DNA of 64,000 nucleotides from Sinorhizobium glycinis (GTDB lineage Bacteria > Pseudomonadota > Alphaproteobacteria > Rhizobiales > Rhizobiaceae), in contig NZ_LPUX01000064.1 in assembly GCF_001651865.1 (NCBI RefSeq), forward strand, positions 682,001-746,000, in the 5' to 3' direction. This document shows, piece by piece, positions 25,727 to 34,173 of the stretch. Positions within the stretch are counted from its first letter, which is position 1, and every line of letters starts with the position of its first letter. Position numbers and translations under genes: made by a program. The notes under the pieces are model-generated. The model had not been told where the DNA came from. It saw nothing but the letters and a program-made list of their open reading frames with translations, and did no database searches.

Positions 25727-26520
25727 CAGGCGGCCTCCTTGCCCGGGCCGGTGCCCTCATGGGCCTTCCTGGTGCGGGCGTTGATGTCGCGCAGCACCGA
25801 AAGCTCGGTCTCGGTCGGCGCCGGGGTTTCAATGACGGTTTCGGCGAACTTGATCGGCCAGCCGCAACTCTCGACGATCTGCTCGCGGCCGACGCCTGGA
25901 TGGATGGACACGACGGTCAATTCCTTTGTCTCCGGGGCGGGCTCGAGAATGCACAGATCGGTGATGACGCGCGTCGGACCCTTGGTCTTCAGGCCGAGCC
26001 GTTCGCGGGTGTTTCCGCCCTCACCGTGACCCATGGAGGTGACGAAGGGCAGCTTCTCGACGAAGCCGCGCTTCGACAGCGCCATGGTGATGAAGATGCG
26101 GCCGCAATTGGAGGCGATCTCCGGCGCGCCGCCGCCGCCTGGCAGGCGGACCTTCGGTTGGTCGTAAGGTCCGACCACGGTGGTGTTGAGATTGGCGAAG
26201 CGGTCGATCTGCGCGCCGCCGAGAAAGCCGGTGGTGATGCGGCCGCCCTGCAGCCAGTAGCGGAACATCTCCGGCACCGAAACCGTGAAGAGCGCGGTAT
26301 CGCAGAGCTCGCCGTCGCCGATCGACAGCGGCAGCACGTCCGGCTTGGTGCCGACGGTGCCGCTCTCGTAGATCAGCGTGATATCCGGCGCATGCGTCAG
26401 CCGGGCGACATTGCAGGCGGCCGAGGGGGCGCCGATGCCGACGAAACAGACGTCGTCGTTGGAAAGCTCGCGCGCCGCAGCGATGGTCATCATTTCGGTC
26501 GGGGTGAAATCCGTCATCAT
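25726..26520 (-). CDS. pcaJ: 3-oxoadipate CoA-transferase subunit B
   Basis: 264 aa from the first of two ATGs at 26520, behind GAGGAGG. It is a family-I CoA-transferase beta subunit of the longer rhizobial (glutaconate-transferase-like) type, with ELSNDDVCFVGIGAPSAACN and GGAQIDRFANLNTTVVG. The expected Glu of the catalytic site falls in IYESGTVGTKP. Together with PcaI it transfers CoA from succinyl-CoA to 3-oxoadipate. The start is 7 bases after the pcaI stop and the end overlaps pcaF by 1 base. Confidence 0.88.
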   Translation of the reverse strand: MMTDFTPTEMMTIAAARELSNDDVCFVGIGAPSAACNVARLTHAPDITLIYESGTVGTKPDVLPLSIGDGELCDTALFTVSVPEMFRYWLQGGRITTGFLGGAQIDRFANLNTTVVGPYDQPKVRLPGGGGAPEIASNCGRIFITMALSKRGFVEKLPFVTSMGHGEGGNTRERLGLKTKGPTRVITDLCILEPAPETKELTVVSIHPGVGREQIVESCGWPIKFAETVIETPAPTETELSVLRDINARTRKAHEGTGPGKEAA

Positions 26521-26527
26521 CGCCTCC

Positions 26528-27388
26528 TCAAGCGACCTTGGCCGATGTCTGCGCGGCGTAACGGGCGAAGTCTTCCGGCCGCGCGTCGAGCACGTTTTCC
26601 TTGATCCAGGCGGTGAAGCTCTCGCGGTCGCGGGCGATCTCGTCCCAGCGGAGATAGAAGGCGTTGGAACGCGGATAATAGCCATGCGCATAGGAGGGGA
26701 AGGCACCGCCCGGCACATGGGCGACCGCCGTCACCGCCCAGGCCGGCAGCACGACGGAATTGGGGGAGGGCGGCGATAGCTCGTCGACGATCTCCTCGAC
26801 GGTGACGATCGAGCGCCTGGCGGCCAGCACCGCTTCCTTCTGGACGCCGACGATGCCTTCGAGCAGCACGTTGCCTTTGCGGTCGGCGCGCTGGGCGTGG
26901 ATGATCGTCACATCCGGCCGGATCGCCGGCACGGCGGCCAGCACTTCCTGAGTGAAGGGGCAGGTGACGCTTTTGATGTTCGGGTTTACCTTCGGCAGGT
27001 CGGCGCCGATATAGCCGCGCAGCATGGCGAAAGGCAGGTTCGCCGCGCCCGCCTCATAGGCATTCGCCATCGCCGCATGCGAGTGTTCCTCGATTTCGAG
27101 CGGCCGCGGCCACTGGTTCTCGACCGCGTCGCGGAAGCGGTGCAGCGAGCCGACGCCGGGGTTGCCACCCCAGGAAAATTTCATGCCGCGCGCGGCGCCG
27201 ACGCCGATCAGCTGGTCATAGAGGATGTCCGGCGTCATGCGGACAAGGAACAGATCCTTCCGTCCCTGGCGGATCACCTCATGCCCGGCGGCATAGGGGA
27301 TGAGGTGCGTGAACCCCTCCATGGCGACGGTGTCACCGTCGCGGACGTTTTCCGCCACCGCCTCGGCGAGTGACAATATGCGAGCCAT
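26528..27388 (-). CDS. pcaI: 3-oxoadipate CoA-transferase subunit A
   Basis: 286 aa alpha subunit of a family-I CoA-transferase: VRDGDTVAMEGFTHLIPYAAGHEVIRQ at the N-terminus (in part), SWGGNPGVGSLHRFRDAVE and IIHAQRADRKGNVLLEG. It is the first gene of pcaIJF and is divergent from the IclR-type regulator PcaR across a 172-base gap with nested inverted repeats. The gene assignment is from order and partners as well as sequence. Confidence 0.88.
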   Translation of the reverse strand: MARILSLAEAVAENVRDGDTVAMEGFTHLIPYAAGHEVIRQGRKDLFLVRMTPDILYDQLIGVGAARGMKFSWGGNPGVGSLHRFRDAVENQWPRPLEIEEHSHAAMANAYEAGAANLPFAMLRGYIGADLPKVNPNIKSVTCPFTQEVLAAVPAIRPDVTIIHAQRADRKGNVLLEGIVGVQKEAVLAARRSIVTVEEIVDELSPPSPNSVVLPAWAVTAVAHVPGGAFPSYAHGYYPRSNAFYLRWDEIARDRESFTAWIKENVLDARPEDFARYAAQTSAKVA

Positions 27389-27484
27389 CCCAATCCCCCT
27401 CCTGTTTGCCGGCCGGCTTGTTCCTCAAGGGACCCGCGTCCGGCAGCGGCGACCGCCGGGAATAAGCGCCCATTTCAGCCGATC

Positions 27485-27531
27485 GTCAAATATTTTGTGC
27501 GATATTTGACTTTTGTTCGTATATCGCACAA
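27485..27531. promoter_or_regulatory. Nested inverted repeats, candidate PcaR operator
   Basis: Two overlapping inverted repeats: GTCAAATAT-N8-ATATTTGAC (27485-27510) and TTGTGCGATAT-N15-ATATCGCACAA (27495-27531), both with perfect arms. They sit between pcaI and the divergent pcaR, 30 bases before the pcaR ATG. The region is AT-richer than its surroundings, so promoters for both directions probably overlap it. Confidence 0.65.
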
Positions 27532-27560
27532 CATGGCCTGAATTCGATTGGGGATGAATC

Positions 27561-28316
27561 ATGCGGGAAACGGATTTCGTCAGCGGCTTTGCGCGCGGCC
27601 TGACGGTCATCGAAGCCTTCGGCGAGGCACAGCCGCGTCTCTCGATCGCCGAGGCGTCGAAACGCACCGGCCTCGATCGTGCGACGGTGCGGCGCTCGCT
27701 GCTGACGCTCTCGGAACTCGGCTATGCCGACTACGACGGCAAGTTTTTCACCCTGACGCCGAAGATCCTGAGGCTCGGTCACGCCTATCTCTCGGCGACC
27801 CCGCTGCCTGCGATCGTCCAGCCCTATCTCGACCAGCTCTCGGAGAAGGCCGGCCAAAGCGCCTCGGCTTCGGTGCTCGATGGCACCGAGGTCGTCTACG
27901 TGGCTCGGGCCTCGCAGCGCCGGGTGATGTCGATCAACCTGGTGCCCGGCTCACGGCTTCCCGCCTATTGCGCCTCGATGGGGCGGGTGCTGCTCGCCGC
28001 GCTTCCTGAAGCGCAAGCGCGCGAGATCCTGAGCCGCACCGAGCTCAAGGCCAACACGCCGCGAACGAAGACCGATCCGGAAGAGCTGGTGGCCGAGCTT
28101 CGCAAGGTTCGCGAGCAGGGCTATGCGGTCATCGACCAGGAGCTGGAGCTCGGGCTTTGTTCGATCGCCGTTCCGTTGATGAACGCGCGCGGGCAGGTCG
28201 TCGCGGCGCTCAACATCGGCGCGCCTGCCGCCCATGTCGCGGCGGCCGAACTTGCGGAACGCTACCTGCCCTTGCTCAAGGAGACGCAAGCCGCGCTGCG
28301 GCCGCTGGTTCAATAG
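27561..28316 (+). CDS. pcaR: IclR-family regulator PcaR
   Basis: 251 aa. The N-terminal winged helix (FVSGFARGLTVIEAFGEAQ, LSIAEASKRTGLDRATVRRSLLTL) is followed by the IclR ligand domain (SVLDGTEVVYVARASQRRVMSINLVPGSRLPAYCASMGRV in part, VIDQELELGLCSIAVPL, VAALNIGAPA). Length and position beside pcaIJF fit PcaR, which activates 3-oxoadipate genes in response to 3-oxoadipate. The operator candidate is directly upstream. Confidence 0.85.
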   Translation: MRETDFVSGFARGLTVIEAFGEAQPRLSIAEASKRTGLDRATVRRSLLTLSELGYADYDGKFFTLTPKILRLGHAYLSATPLPAIVQPYLDQLSEKAGQSASASVLDGTEVVYVARASQRRVMSINLVPGSRLPAYCASMGRVLLAALPEAQAREILSRTELKANTPRTKTDPEELVAELRKVREQGYAVIDQELELGLCSIAVPLMNARGQVVAALNIGAPAAHVAAAELAERYLPLLKETQAALRPLVQ

Positions 28317-28534
28317 GACAGAAGTCGAAGGCCAAGGCGCTCGTGCTAGAAATTGCCCAATAACTGAAATGAGAACCGCAATCGAAAAAGACGAGCGCGA
28401 GATTTCGAACGTCAATTTCATAGCAATCGATGACGTAAGACTTTGTAATGAGAGGTCCACGGGTTTGATAAGACTAATTCTGTGATAAAATACTGAGAAA
28501 TTGGGGGCCATGTCTCGTAACGGGAGGAAGAAAC

Positions 28535-29863
28535 ATGGCTGTTGAGGTCCCGAAGGATTTCCGCCGCGTGATCATTGCCGCGTCGGTGGGAAACATCATC
28601 GAGTGGTACGATTTTTACATTTTCGGGAGCTTGGCCGCGGTTCTGTCGGTCAAGTTCTTCGAGCAATCCCATCCGGTTGCAGCTCTGTTGAGCACGATTG
28701 CACTGTTCACGGCCGGATTTCTGATCCGGCCGCTGGGGGCCTTTCTGTTTGGCTGGATGGGCGACAGGGTGGGCCGCAAATACACGTTTCTCATGACGCT
28801 CAGCGGAATGGGATTGGGCACAGGCGCGATCGGCCTGATCCCGACCTATGAGGCGATCGGTCTTACCGCGGCCTTCATCCTTTTCGGCTTGCGAATGGTC
28901 CAGGGCCTGTGCCTGGGCGGAGAATATGGCGGCGCCATCACCTATGTGGCCGAGCATGTCCCGGATGAACGCCGGGGCTACTACACCGGCTGGCTTCAGA
29001 CCTCTCCAACGCTCGGGATCGTGGTGTCGCTGGCCGTGATCATCGCGACGCGCACCTATTTCGGCACGGAAGTTTTCGACGCCTGGGCCTGGCGCGTTCC
29101 TTTCCTGGTGTCCTTTGTGCTGGTCGCCATCGCGATCTATATCCGCCTGCAGCTCCAGGAGACACCGATCTTTGAGGAGATAAAGGCCAAGGGCCAAATG
29201 ACGCGAAATCCCTGGAGGGAAGCTTTCCTCAGCTCCAACATCAAATATGTCGGGATTGCCACCATCGTGCTGATCGGCCAGGGCGTCGTCTGGTACAGCG
29301 GCCAGTTCTGGGCCCTGTACTTCCTGCAGCAGGTTTCCAAGGTGGACGCGCTGACCTCGTCCTATATCGTCGGAGCTGCGCTGCTCCTTGCGACGCCGAG
29401 CCTGATCTTTTTCGGCTGGCTCTCCGACATCATCGGCCGCAAGCCGGTGATCCTCGGAGGCATGCTGCTCGCGGCGACCACATACTATCCGCTGTATCTG
29501 TGGCTCGGAACGGTGACGCAGCCGGACAACGTCAACTATCCGGTAGCGATCTTCATCATCTTCATCCTCGTCTGCTATGTCGGGATGGTGTACGGGCCGG
29601 TCGGGGCGTTCCTGGCCGAATTTTTCCCCGGCAGGATCCGCTACACCTCGGTGTCGGTGCCCTATCACATTGGCAATGGCTGGGGCGGCGGCCTGGTACC
29701 CTTCGTCACCTCGGCGGCTTTCGCGGCCACGGGCAGCATCGGCTACGCGCTGATCTACCCGATCGCTGTTCCGGCCGTATGCTTCCTGCTCGCGCTATGG
29801 CTGATGCCCGAGACCCGCAGGGTCAGCATATGGGAGCCGGTCGAGCCCCGATTGCGGTCTTAG
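28535..29863 (+). CDS. MFS transporter, metabolite:H+ symporter (MHS) family
   Basis: 442 aa with about 12 membrane helices. Motifs are NIIEWYDFYIFGSLAAVL at the N-terminus, GWMGDRVGRKYT between helices 2 and 3, and VQGLCLGGEYGGAITYVAEH, typical of the KgtP/ProP/ShiA group that imports organic acids or osmolytes. The start follows a GGGAGG site. It is next to pcaR, so uptake of an aromatic or dicarboxylic acid is plausible, but not shown. The 218 bases upstream are AT-rich without a recognised motif. Confidence 0.85.
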   Translation: MAVEVPKDFRRVIIAASVGNIIEWYDFYIFGSLAAVLSVKFFEQSHPVAALLSTIALFTAGFLIRPLGAFLFGWMGDRVGRKYTFLMTLSGMGLGTGAIGLIPTYEAIGLTAAFILFGLRMVQGLCLGGEYGGAITYVAEHVPDERRGYYTGWLQTSPTLGIVVSLAVIIATRTYFGTEVFDAWAWRVPFLVSFVLVAIAIYIRLQLQETPIFEEIKAKGQMTRNPWREAFLSSNIKYVGIATIVLIGQGVVWYSGQFWALYFLQQVSKVDALTSSYIVGAALLLATPSLIFFGWLSDIIGRKPVILGGMLLAATTYYPLYLWLGTVTQPDNVNYPVAIFIIFILVCYVGMVYGPVGAFLAEFFPGRIRYTSVSVPYHIGNGWGGGLVPFVTSAAFAATGSIGYALIYPIAVPAVCFLLALWLMPETRRVSIWEPVEPRLRS

Positions 29864-29908
29864 CGGGGTCGGTCGCCTGCGGATCGTCTACCTGTTCGGC
29901 TGCCGCCG

Positions 29909-31564
29909 TCACTCCGGCAACCCGGCGAGCCGCAGGCCTTCCCTGAAACGCGCCAGATCTTCCGGGCGATGGATCGGCAGCCAATCCTTGAGGTTGGAGA
30001 CGCGCAGGGATGGATCGAGGGCGGTCAGGCCATGCATCGCCTGCTTCGCTTTTTCCGTTCGTCCGGCGAGCGCGTGGCTCGCGGCCGCCAAGGCGATCGC
30101 CGGGAGCAAACTGGGCAGGTTCCCAAGTGCCTTTTCCGCGCAGTCCGAGGCGGAATCGAAGCGGCCCGCAAAGAAATGCGCCAGCGCCATCCCGACCTGC
30201 ATCCGGAACATTTCCGGATCCAGCGGGCTGAGGCGAACGGCATGCGCCAGGTGCTCGATTGCGGCGTCTGTTTCACCGCGAAGAGCGCGCAGGGCGCCGC
30301 CGAGGTACCAGGCGGGGGCGAGGTTCGGGTTGAGCAGCACGGCCCGGTCGATGAGCGCGATACCGCCGTCCAGGTCGCCGGTGAGATGGGCGAGCGCATG
30401 CCCGCCTCTCGTCAGCGCCACCGCATCGTCGCGGCCGAGTTCGACCGCCATCCGCGCCAGGCGAGCGCCCTCGGCGATCTCGCGCGGACGATCAATCATC
30501 CAGCCATTCAGCTTGCGCCAGAAGTGGCACCAGGCGGCCATGGCGTAGGCGGATGCAAATTCCGGATCGAGTTCGGCCGCCTTGTAGAACAAGGGCAGCG
30601 CCGCCTCGATGGCCTCCCGCGTTCCGTTGTGCAGCTTCGCCATCCCGCGCAGGTAATAGTCATAGGCGTCCAGACTTTCCGTCGGCTTGCGCTTGGCGCG
30701 CTCGATTTCCGCCCGTTCGAGCTGCGGCGAGATCGCGCCGACGACGCTTACGGCCATCTGGTCCTGCAGTTCGAAGATGTCGTCGAGCGTGCCTTCGAAT
30801 CGCTCCGCCCAGAGATGTGTCCCGGTCGCTGCTTCTATGAGCTGTCCGGTGATGCGCACCTTGTTGGCCGCCTTGCGCACGCTGCCTTCCAGCACGTAGC
30901 GCACGCCAAGCTCCGTGCCGACTGCCTTCACGTCCACCGCCCGGCCCTTGTAGGTGAAGCTCGAATTGCGGGCGATGACGAACAGCCAGCGGATGCGCGA
31001 CAGGGCGGTGATGATATCCTCCACCACGCCGTCGGCAAAATAGTCCTGCTCCGGATCGCCGCCGAGGTTCTGGAAGGGCAGGACGGTGATCGAGGGCTTG
31101 TCGGGCAGGACGAGCGCGGACGGTGGCTCCGTCGATTCGCTGGAGGCGTGTTCGACGATCCCCGGTCCGCCGCGCTGCCGCGCTTCCCCGATCTCGCCGA
31201 TCTTGATCTCGCCCACGAAGCGAAAACCCTTGCGGGCGACCGTCCTGACCAGGCGCTGCTCCTCGCCGGTGTCGCCGATGGCCTTGCGAACCGCGTTGAT
31301 GTGACTGGTGATCGTCGATTCCGAGACGACCCGGCCGCCCCACACTGCCTCGAGAAGGTCGTCCTTGCTGACGACGCGGTCGCGGTTCCTGACGAGGTGC
31401 AGCAGCAGGTCGAAGACCTGCGGCCCGACGGCCACGACTTGCGAGCGCAGGGTCAATTCCCGGCGCTCCGGGTCGAGCACGTAGTCTCCAAACACGAGTT
31501 GCACGTCGGCATCCCCCGACCGAGCGCCTCGGCTCTGGCCGGGGCGTCGAATGTTCCCGTCCAT
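29909..31564 (-). CDS. Winged-helix regulator with TolB-like and TPR regions
   Basis: 551 aa from ATG 31564 (a GTG at 31573 is also possible; neither has a strong ribosome site). Residues about 20-115 form an OmpR/CadC-type winged helix (VFGDYVLDPERRELTLRSQ, SKDDLLEAVWGGRVVSES, VRTVARKGFRFVGEI). Residues about 165-280 are a TolB-N/FlgO-like domain (PSITVLPFQNLGGDPEQDYF, ADGVVEDIITALSRI, LLEAATGTHLWAERF-like). The rest is TPR-type helices. No membrane helix is visible, unlike CadC. It is divergent from the SDR-cupin-efflux operon and probably regulates it; the signal is unknown. Confidence 0.82.
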   Translation of the reverse strand: MDGNIRRPGQSRGARSGDADVQLVFGDYVLDPERRELTLRSQVVAVGPQVFDLLLHLVRNRDRVVSKDDLLEAVWGGRVVSESTITSHINAVRKAIGDTGEEQRLVRTVARKGFRFVGEIKIGEIGEARQRGGPGIVEHASSESTEPPSALVLPDKPSITVLPFQNLGGDPEQDYFADGVVEDIITALSRIRWLFVIARNSSFTYKGRAVDVKAVGTELGVRYVLEGSVRKAANKVRITGQLIEAATGTHLWAERFEGTLDDIFELQDQMAVSVVGAISPQLERAEIERAKRKPTESLDAYDYYLRGMAKLHNGTREAIEAALPLFYKAAELDPEFASAYAMAAWCHFWRKLNGWMIDRPREIAEGARLARMAVELGRDDAVALTRGGHALAHLTGDLDGGIALIDRAVLLNPNLAPAWYLGGALRALRGETDAAIEHLAHAVRLSPLDPEMFRMQVGMALAHFFAGRFDSASDCAEKALGNLPSLLPAIALAAASHALAGRTEKAKQAMHGLTALDPSLRVSNLKDWLPIHRPEDLARFREGLRLAGLPE

Positions 31565-31742
31565 TGATAGCACGGCAACGTTTGGTTAGAGAATTCATTC
31601 GCGTCAGGCAACCGCCTTGGACGAATAACCAAGCTTCCCTGAAGGGCAATTCAGGCCCGCCGCAAGGACTTCCGGCAAGCTCGCAGGCACTCTCCACCCA
31701 TTCGACGGCAATGGTTGCGGTCGGGAGAAACGGAGAGAAGCC

Positions 31743-32495
31743 ATGAAGATCGTCGTCATCGGAGGTACCGGCCTCATCGGATCGAAACTCGTGAAGAACT
31801 TCAGGGAGCGCGGTCATGAGGTGCTGGCCGCCGCCCCCAACACGGGTGTGAACACCATCACCCGCGAGGGCCTGGCCGAGGCGATGGATGGAGCCCAGAT
31901 CGTCGTCGACGTGGCGAACGCACCGGTGTGGGAAGACAAGGCCGTCCTCGAATTCTTCGAGACCTCGGGCCGGAACCTGCTGGCTGCGGAAGCTGCCGCC
32001 GGCGTGCGCCACCATGTTGCCCTGTCGATCGTCGGCAGCGAACGGCTTCCCGACAACGGCTATTTCCGGGCGAAGGTCGCGCAGGAAAACCTCATCAAGG
32101 CCTCCGGCATTCCCTACACCATCCTGCGCGCCACGCAGTTCTTCGAGTTCGTCGGCGGCATCGCCCAGTCGGGGATCGTCGGCGAGGAGATCCGTCTGTC
32201 GCCGGCGCTGATGCAGCCGATCGCCTCCGACGACGTGGCAGCGGCGCTCGCCGATGTCGCACTCGCACCGCCGGTCAACGGCACGCTCGAAGTTGCCGGC
32301 CCGGAGGCGATCCCGCTCGACGAACTGGTCAGGCGCTTTTTCCGAGCGACGCGGGACACGCGCAAGGTCGTGCCGGACGTTCACGCCCGCTACTTCGGCG
32401 CGGTGCTCGACGATCAGTCGCTCACCCCTGGCAAGGACCCGCGCATCGGCGCGATCCGGTTCGAGGATTGGCTTGGTCAGCAGGCCACGCACTGA
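31743..32495 (+). CDS. NAD(P)-binding SDR/NmrA-like protein
   Basis: 250 aa with the nucleotide-binding motif MKIVVIGGTGLIGSKLVKNF and the extended/atypical SDR layout (VALSIVGSERLPDNGYFRAK, PYTILRATQFFEFVGGI). It lacks a clear YxxxK catalytic pair (NGYFRAKVAQE is the nearest), as in NmrA-type sensors and quinone-oxidoreductase-like members. It heads an operon with a secreted cupin and an EmrAB-like pump; a redox-stress or detoxification role is inferred. Confidence 0.8.
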   Translation: MKIVVIGGTGLIGSKLVKNFRERGHEVLAAAPNTGVNTITREGLAEAMDGAQIVVDVANAPVWEDKAVLEFFETSGRNLLAAEAAAGVRHHVALSIVGSERLPDNGYFRAKVAQENLIKASGIPYTILRATQFFEFVGGIAQSGIVGEEIRLSPALMQPIASDDVAAALADVALAPPVNGTLEVAGPEAIPLDELVRRFFRATRDTRKVVPDVHARYFGAVLDDQSLTPGKDPRIGAIRFEDWLGQQATH

Positions 32496-32576
32496 GGCAC
32501 TCACGGACAATCAGAATGGCGCCGGCCCGGCACCGGGCCGGAACTTCGCGACAGATCCCCCCGAAGGAGAATTGCA

Positions 32577-32990
32577 ATGTTCACACGATTTCTCTCGGCC
32601 TTTGCCTTCGCAGCGCTCTCGGTCACCGCAGCTTCGGCCGGCGACCGGCCCGCGGGCAAGGTGACGGTCGTCTTCGACCACGCGCTTCCGAACGTCCCCG
32701 GCAAGAGCATGAAGGGCGTTCTCGTCGAATACGGGCCTGGCGGCGGATCGCCCGCCCACACGCATCCGAAGTCCGCCTTCATCTATGCAACGGTGCTCGA
32801 GGGCGCGATCCGCAGCAGCGTCAACGGCTCGCCGGAAAAGGTCTATCACGCCGGCGAAAACTTCTACGAAGAGCCCGGCTCCCACCACGAAGTAAGCGCG
32901 AATGCGAGTGAAACGGAACCTGCCCGGCTGCTGGCGGTGTTTGTCGTCGACACCGATGTAAAGGAACTGGTCACGCCCGTCGGGCAATGA
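32577..32990 (+). CDS. Secreted cupin-domain protein
   Basis: 137 aa with a signal peptide (FLSAFAFAALSVTAASA). The cupin barrel shows EYGPGGGSPAHTHPKSAFIYATVLEG in part, with the metal-binding His pair (AHTHP) and Glu/His in EEPGSHHEVS. Periplasmic cupins of this type are of unknown reaction. A GAAGGAG site lies 8 bases upstream. It belongs to the SDR-to-efflux operon. Confidence 0.82.
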   Translation: MFTRFLSAFAFAALSVTAASAGDRPAGKVTVVFDHALPNVPGKSMKGVLVEYGPGGGSPAHTHPKSAFIYATVLEGAIRSSVNGSPEKVYHAGENFYEEPGSHHEVSANASETEPARLLAVFVVDTDVKELVTPVGQ

Positions 32991-33075
32991 ACGAACCGCT
33001 TCGATGCCGGCAGCTCTGGGGAGACCACCGCCGCCAGGGCTGCTTCCGCCATCGGCATCAACAGGAGTTGAGAAA

Positions 33076-34173
33076 ATGGATACGCTCGCGGACAAGATCG
33101 CCATCGTCTCCCGCGGAAGTTCCGCGGCCGAAGTCGCCGTGGCGCGGCCCAACAGGAAAAAGACGATCGGCCTGCTGCTGTGCCTTAGCGCCGCGGCGGC
33201 CGTGGCTGGCGGATGGGCCTGGGCTCGTTCGGGCGGCGTTGCCTCGACCGACAACGCCTATGTCCGCGGCGATGTGACCTCGCTCGCCCCCAAGGTTGCG
33301 GGCTACGTCACGGCCGTAGAGGTTCGGGACAACCAAGCCGTCCGCGCCGGTGACGTCCTGTTCCGGATCGATGACCGGGACTACCGTGCAAAGCTTGCGC
33401 AAGCGGTGGCCAATGTCGAGGCGGCCGAGGCTCGCCTCGTCAACGTCGATGCGGAGACGGAGCTTCAGCATGCCCTCATCCGGCAGGCCGAAGCGCAGAG
33501 ACGGTCGGCCGTAGCCGAACTTGACCTGGCCACCAAGGATTATGAGCGCCGCCGCGAACTGATCCGCAGCAATACCATCAGCCAGGCGCATGTCGATGAA
33601 AGCGACGCGGCGCGGTCGAGAGCCGAGGCGAACGTCTCGGCCGCCTCCGCCACGATCGAGGCGCAGCAGCAACGACTGACCGTCCTTGCCGCCCAGCGCG
33701 AAGCGGCCGTGGCTGCCGTGGCGCAGGCGGAAGCCGCGCGCGATCTCGCCCAGATCGATCTCGACAGCACCGTGGTGCGCGCGCCGGTCGGCGGCGTGAT
33801 CGGTAATCGGCAGGTCCGCATCGGCCGGCTGGTTGCGCCGGGCACCTCCCTGCTCGATATCGTTCCGGTCAACGATGTCTGGATCGTCGCGAATTTCAAG
33901 GAAACCCAGGTTGAACATATCCGCCCCGGCCAGCCCGTCCGCATCACCATCGACGGCTATCCGAGCGGGGCGCTTGACGGCGTGGTCGACAGCTTTGCGC
34001 CGGGCAGCGGGTCTGCCTTCAGCCTGCTGCCCACGGACAATGCGACAGGCAATTTCGTACGTGTCGTCCAGCGCGTTCCGGTGAAGATCCGGTTTGCCAA
34101 CAACCCGTCGCCGGGCCGCATCGTGCCCGGCCTGTCCGCCCGTGTCGAGATCAAGCGGGGAGACGGGTCATGA
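33076..34173 (+). CDS. HlyD/EmrA-family membrane fusion protein
   Basis: 365 aa from ATG 33076 with ACAGGAG upstream. One N-terminal membrane helix (TIGLLLCLSAAAAVAGGWAW), then the biotinyl-lipoyl-like half motif (VAGYVTAVEVRDNQAVRAGD), a coiled-coil hairpin of about 110 residues, and the second half (DLDSTVVRAPVGGVIGNRQV, ANFKETQVEHIRPGQPV). This fits EmrA-type adaptors linking an inner-membrane pump to an outer-membrane channel. No TolC gene is nearby. It overlaps the pump gene by 4 bases. Confidence 0.9.
   Translation: MDTLADKIAIVSRGSSAAEVAVARPNRKKTIGLLLCLSAAAAVAGGWAWARSGGVASTDNAYVRGDVTSLAPKVAGYVTAVEVRDNQAVRAGDVLFRIDDRDYRAKLAQAVANVEAAEARLVNVDAETELQHALIRQAEAQRRSAVAELDLATKDYERRRELIRSNTISQAHVDESDAARSRAEANVSAASATIEAQQQRLTVLAAQREAAVAAVAQAEAARDLAQIDLDSTVVRAPVGGVIGNRQVRIGRLVAPGTSLLDIVPVNDVWIVANFKETQVEHIRPGQPVRITIDGYPSGALDGVVDSFAPGSGSAFSLLPTDNATGNFVRVVQRVPVKIRFANNPSPGRIVPGLSARVEIKRGDGS

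Noticed and set aside
30660..32510. A 616-codon minus-strand frame spanning the regulator and SDR genes
   Set aside because: It crosses two well-supported genes in different frames and lacks domains.
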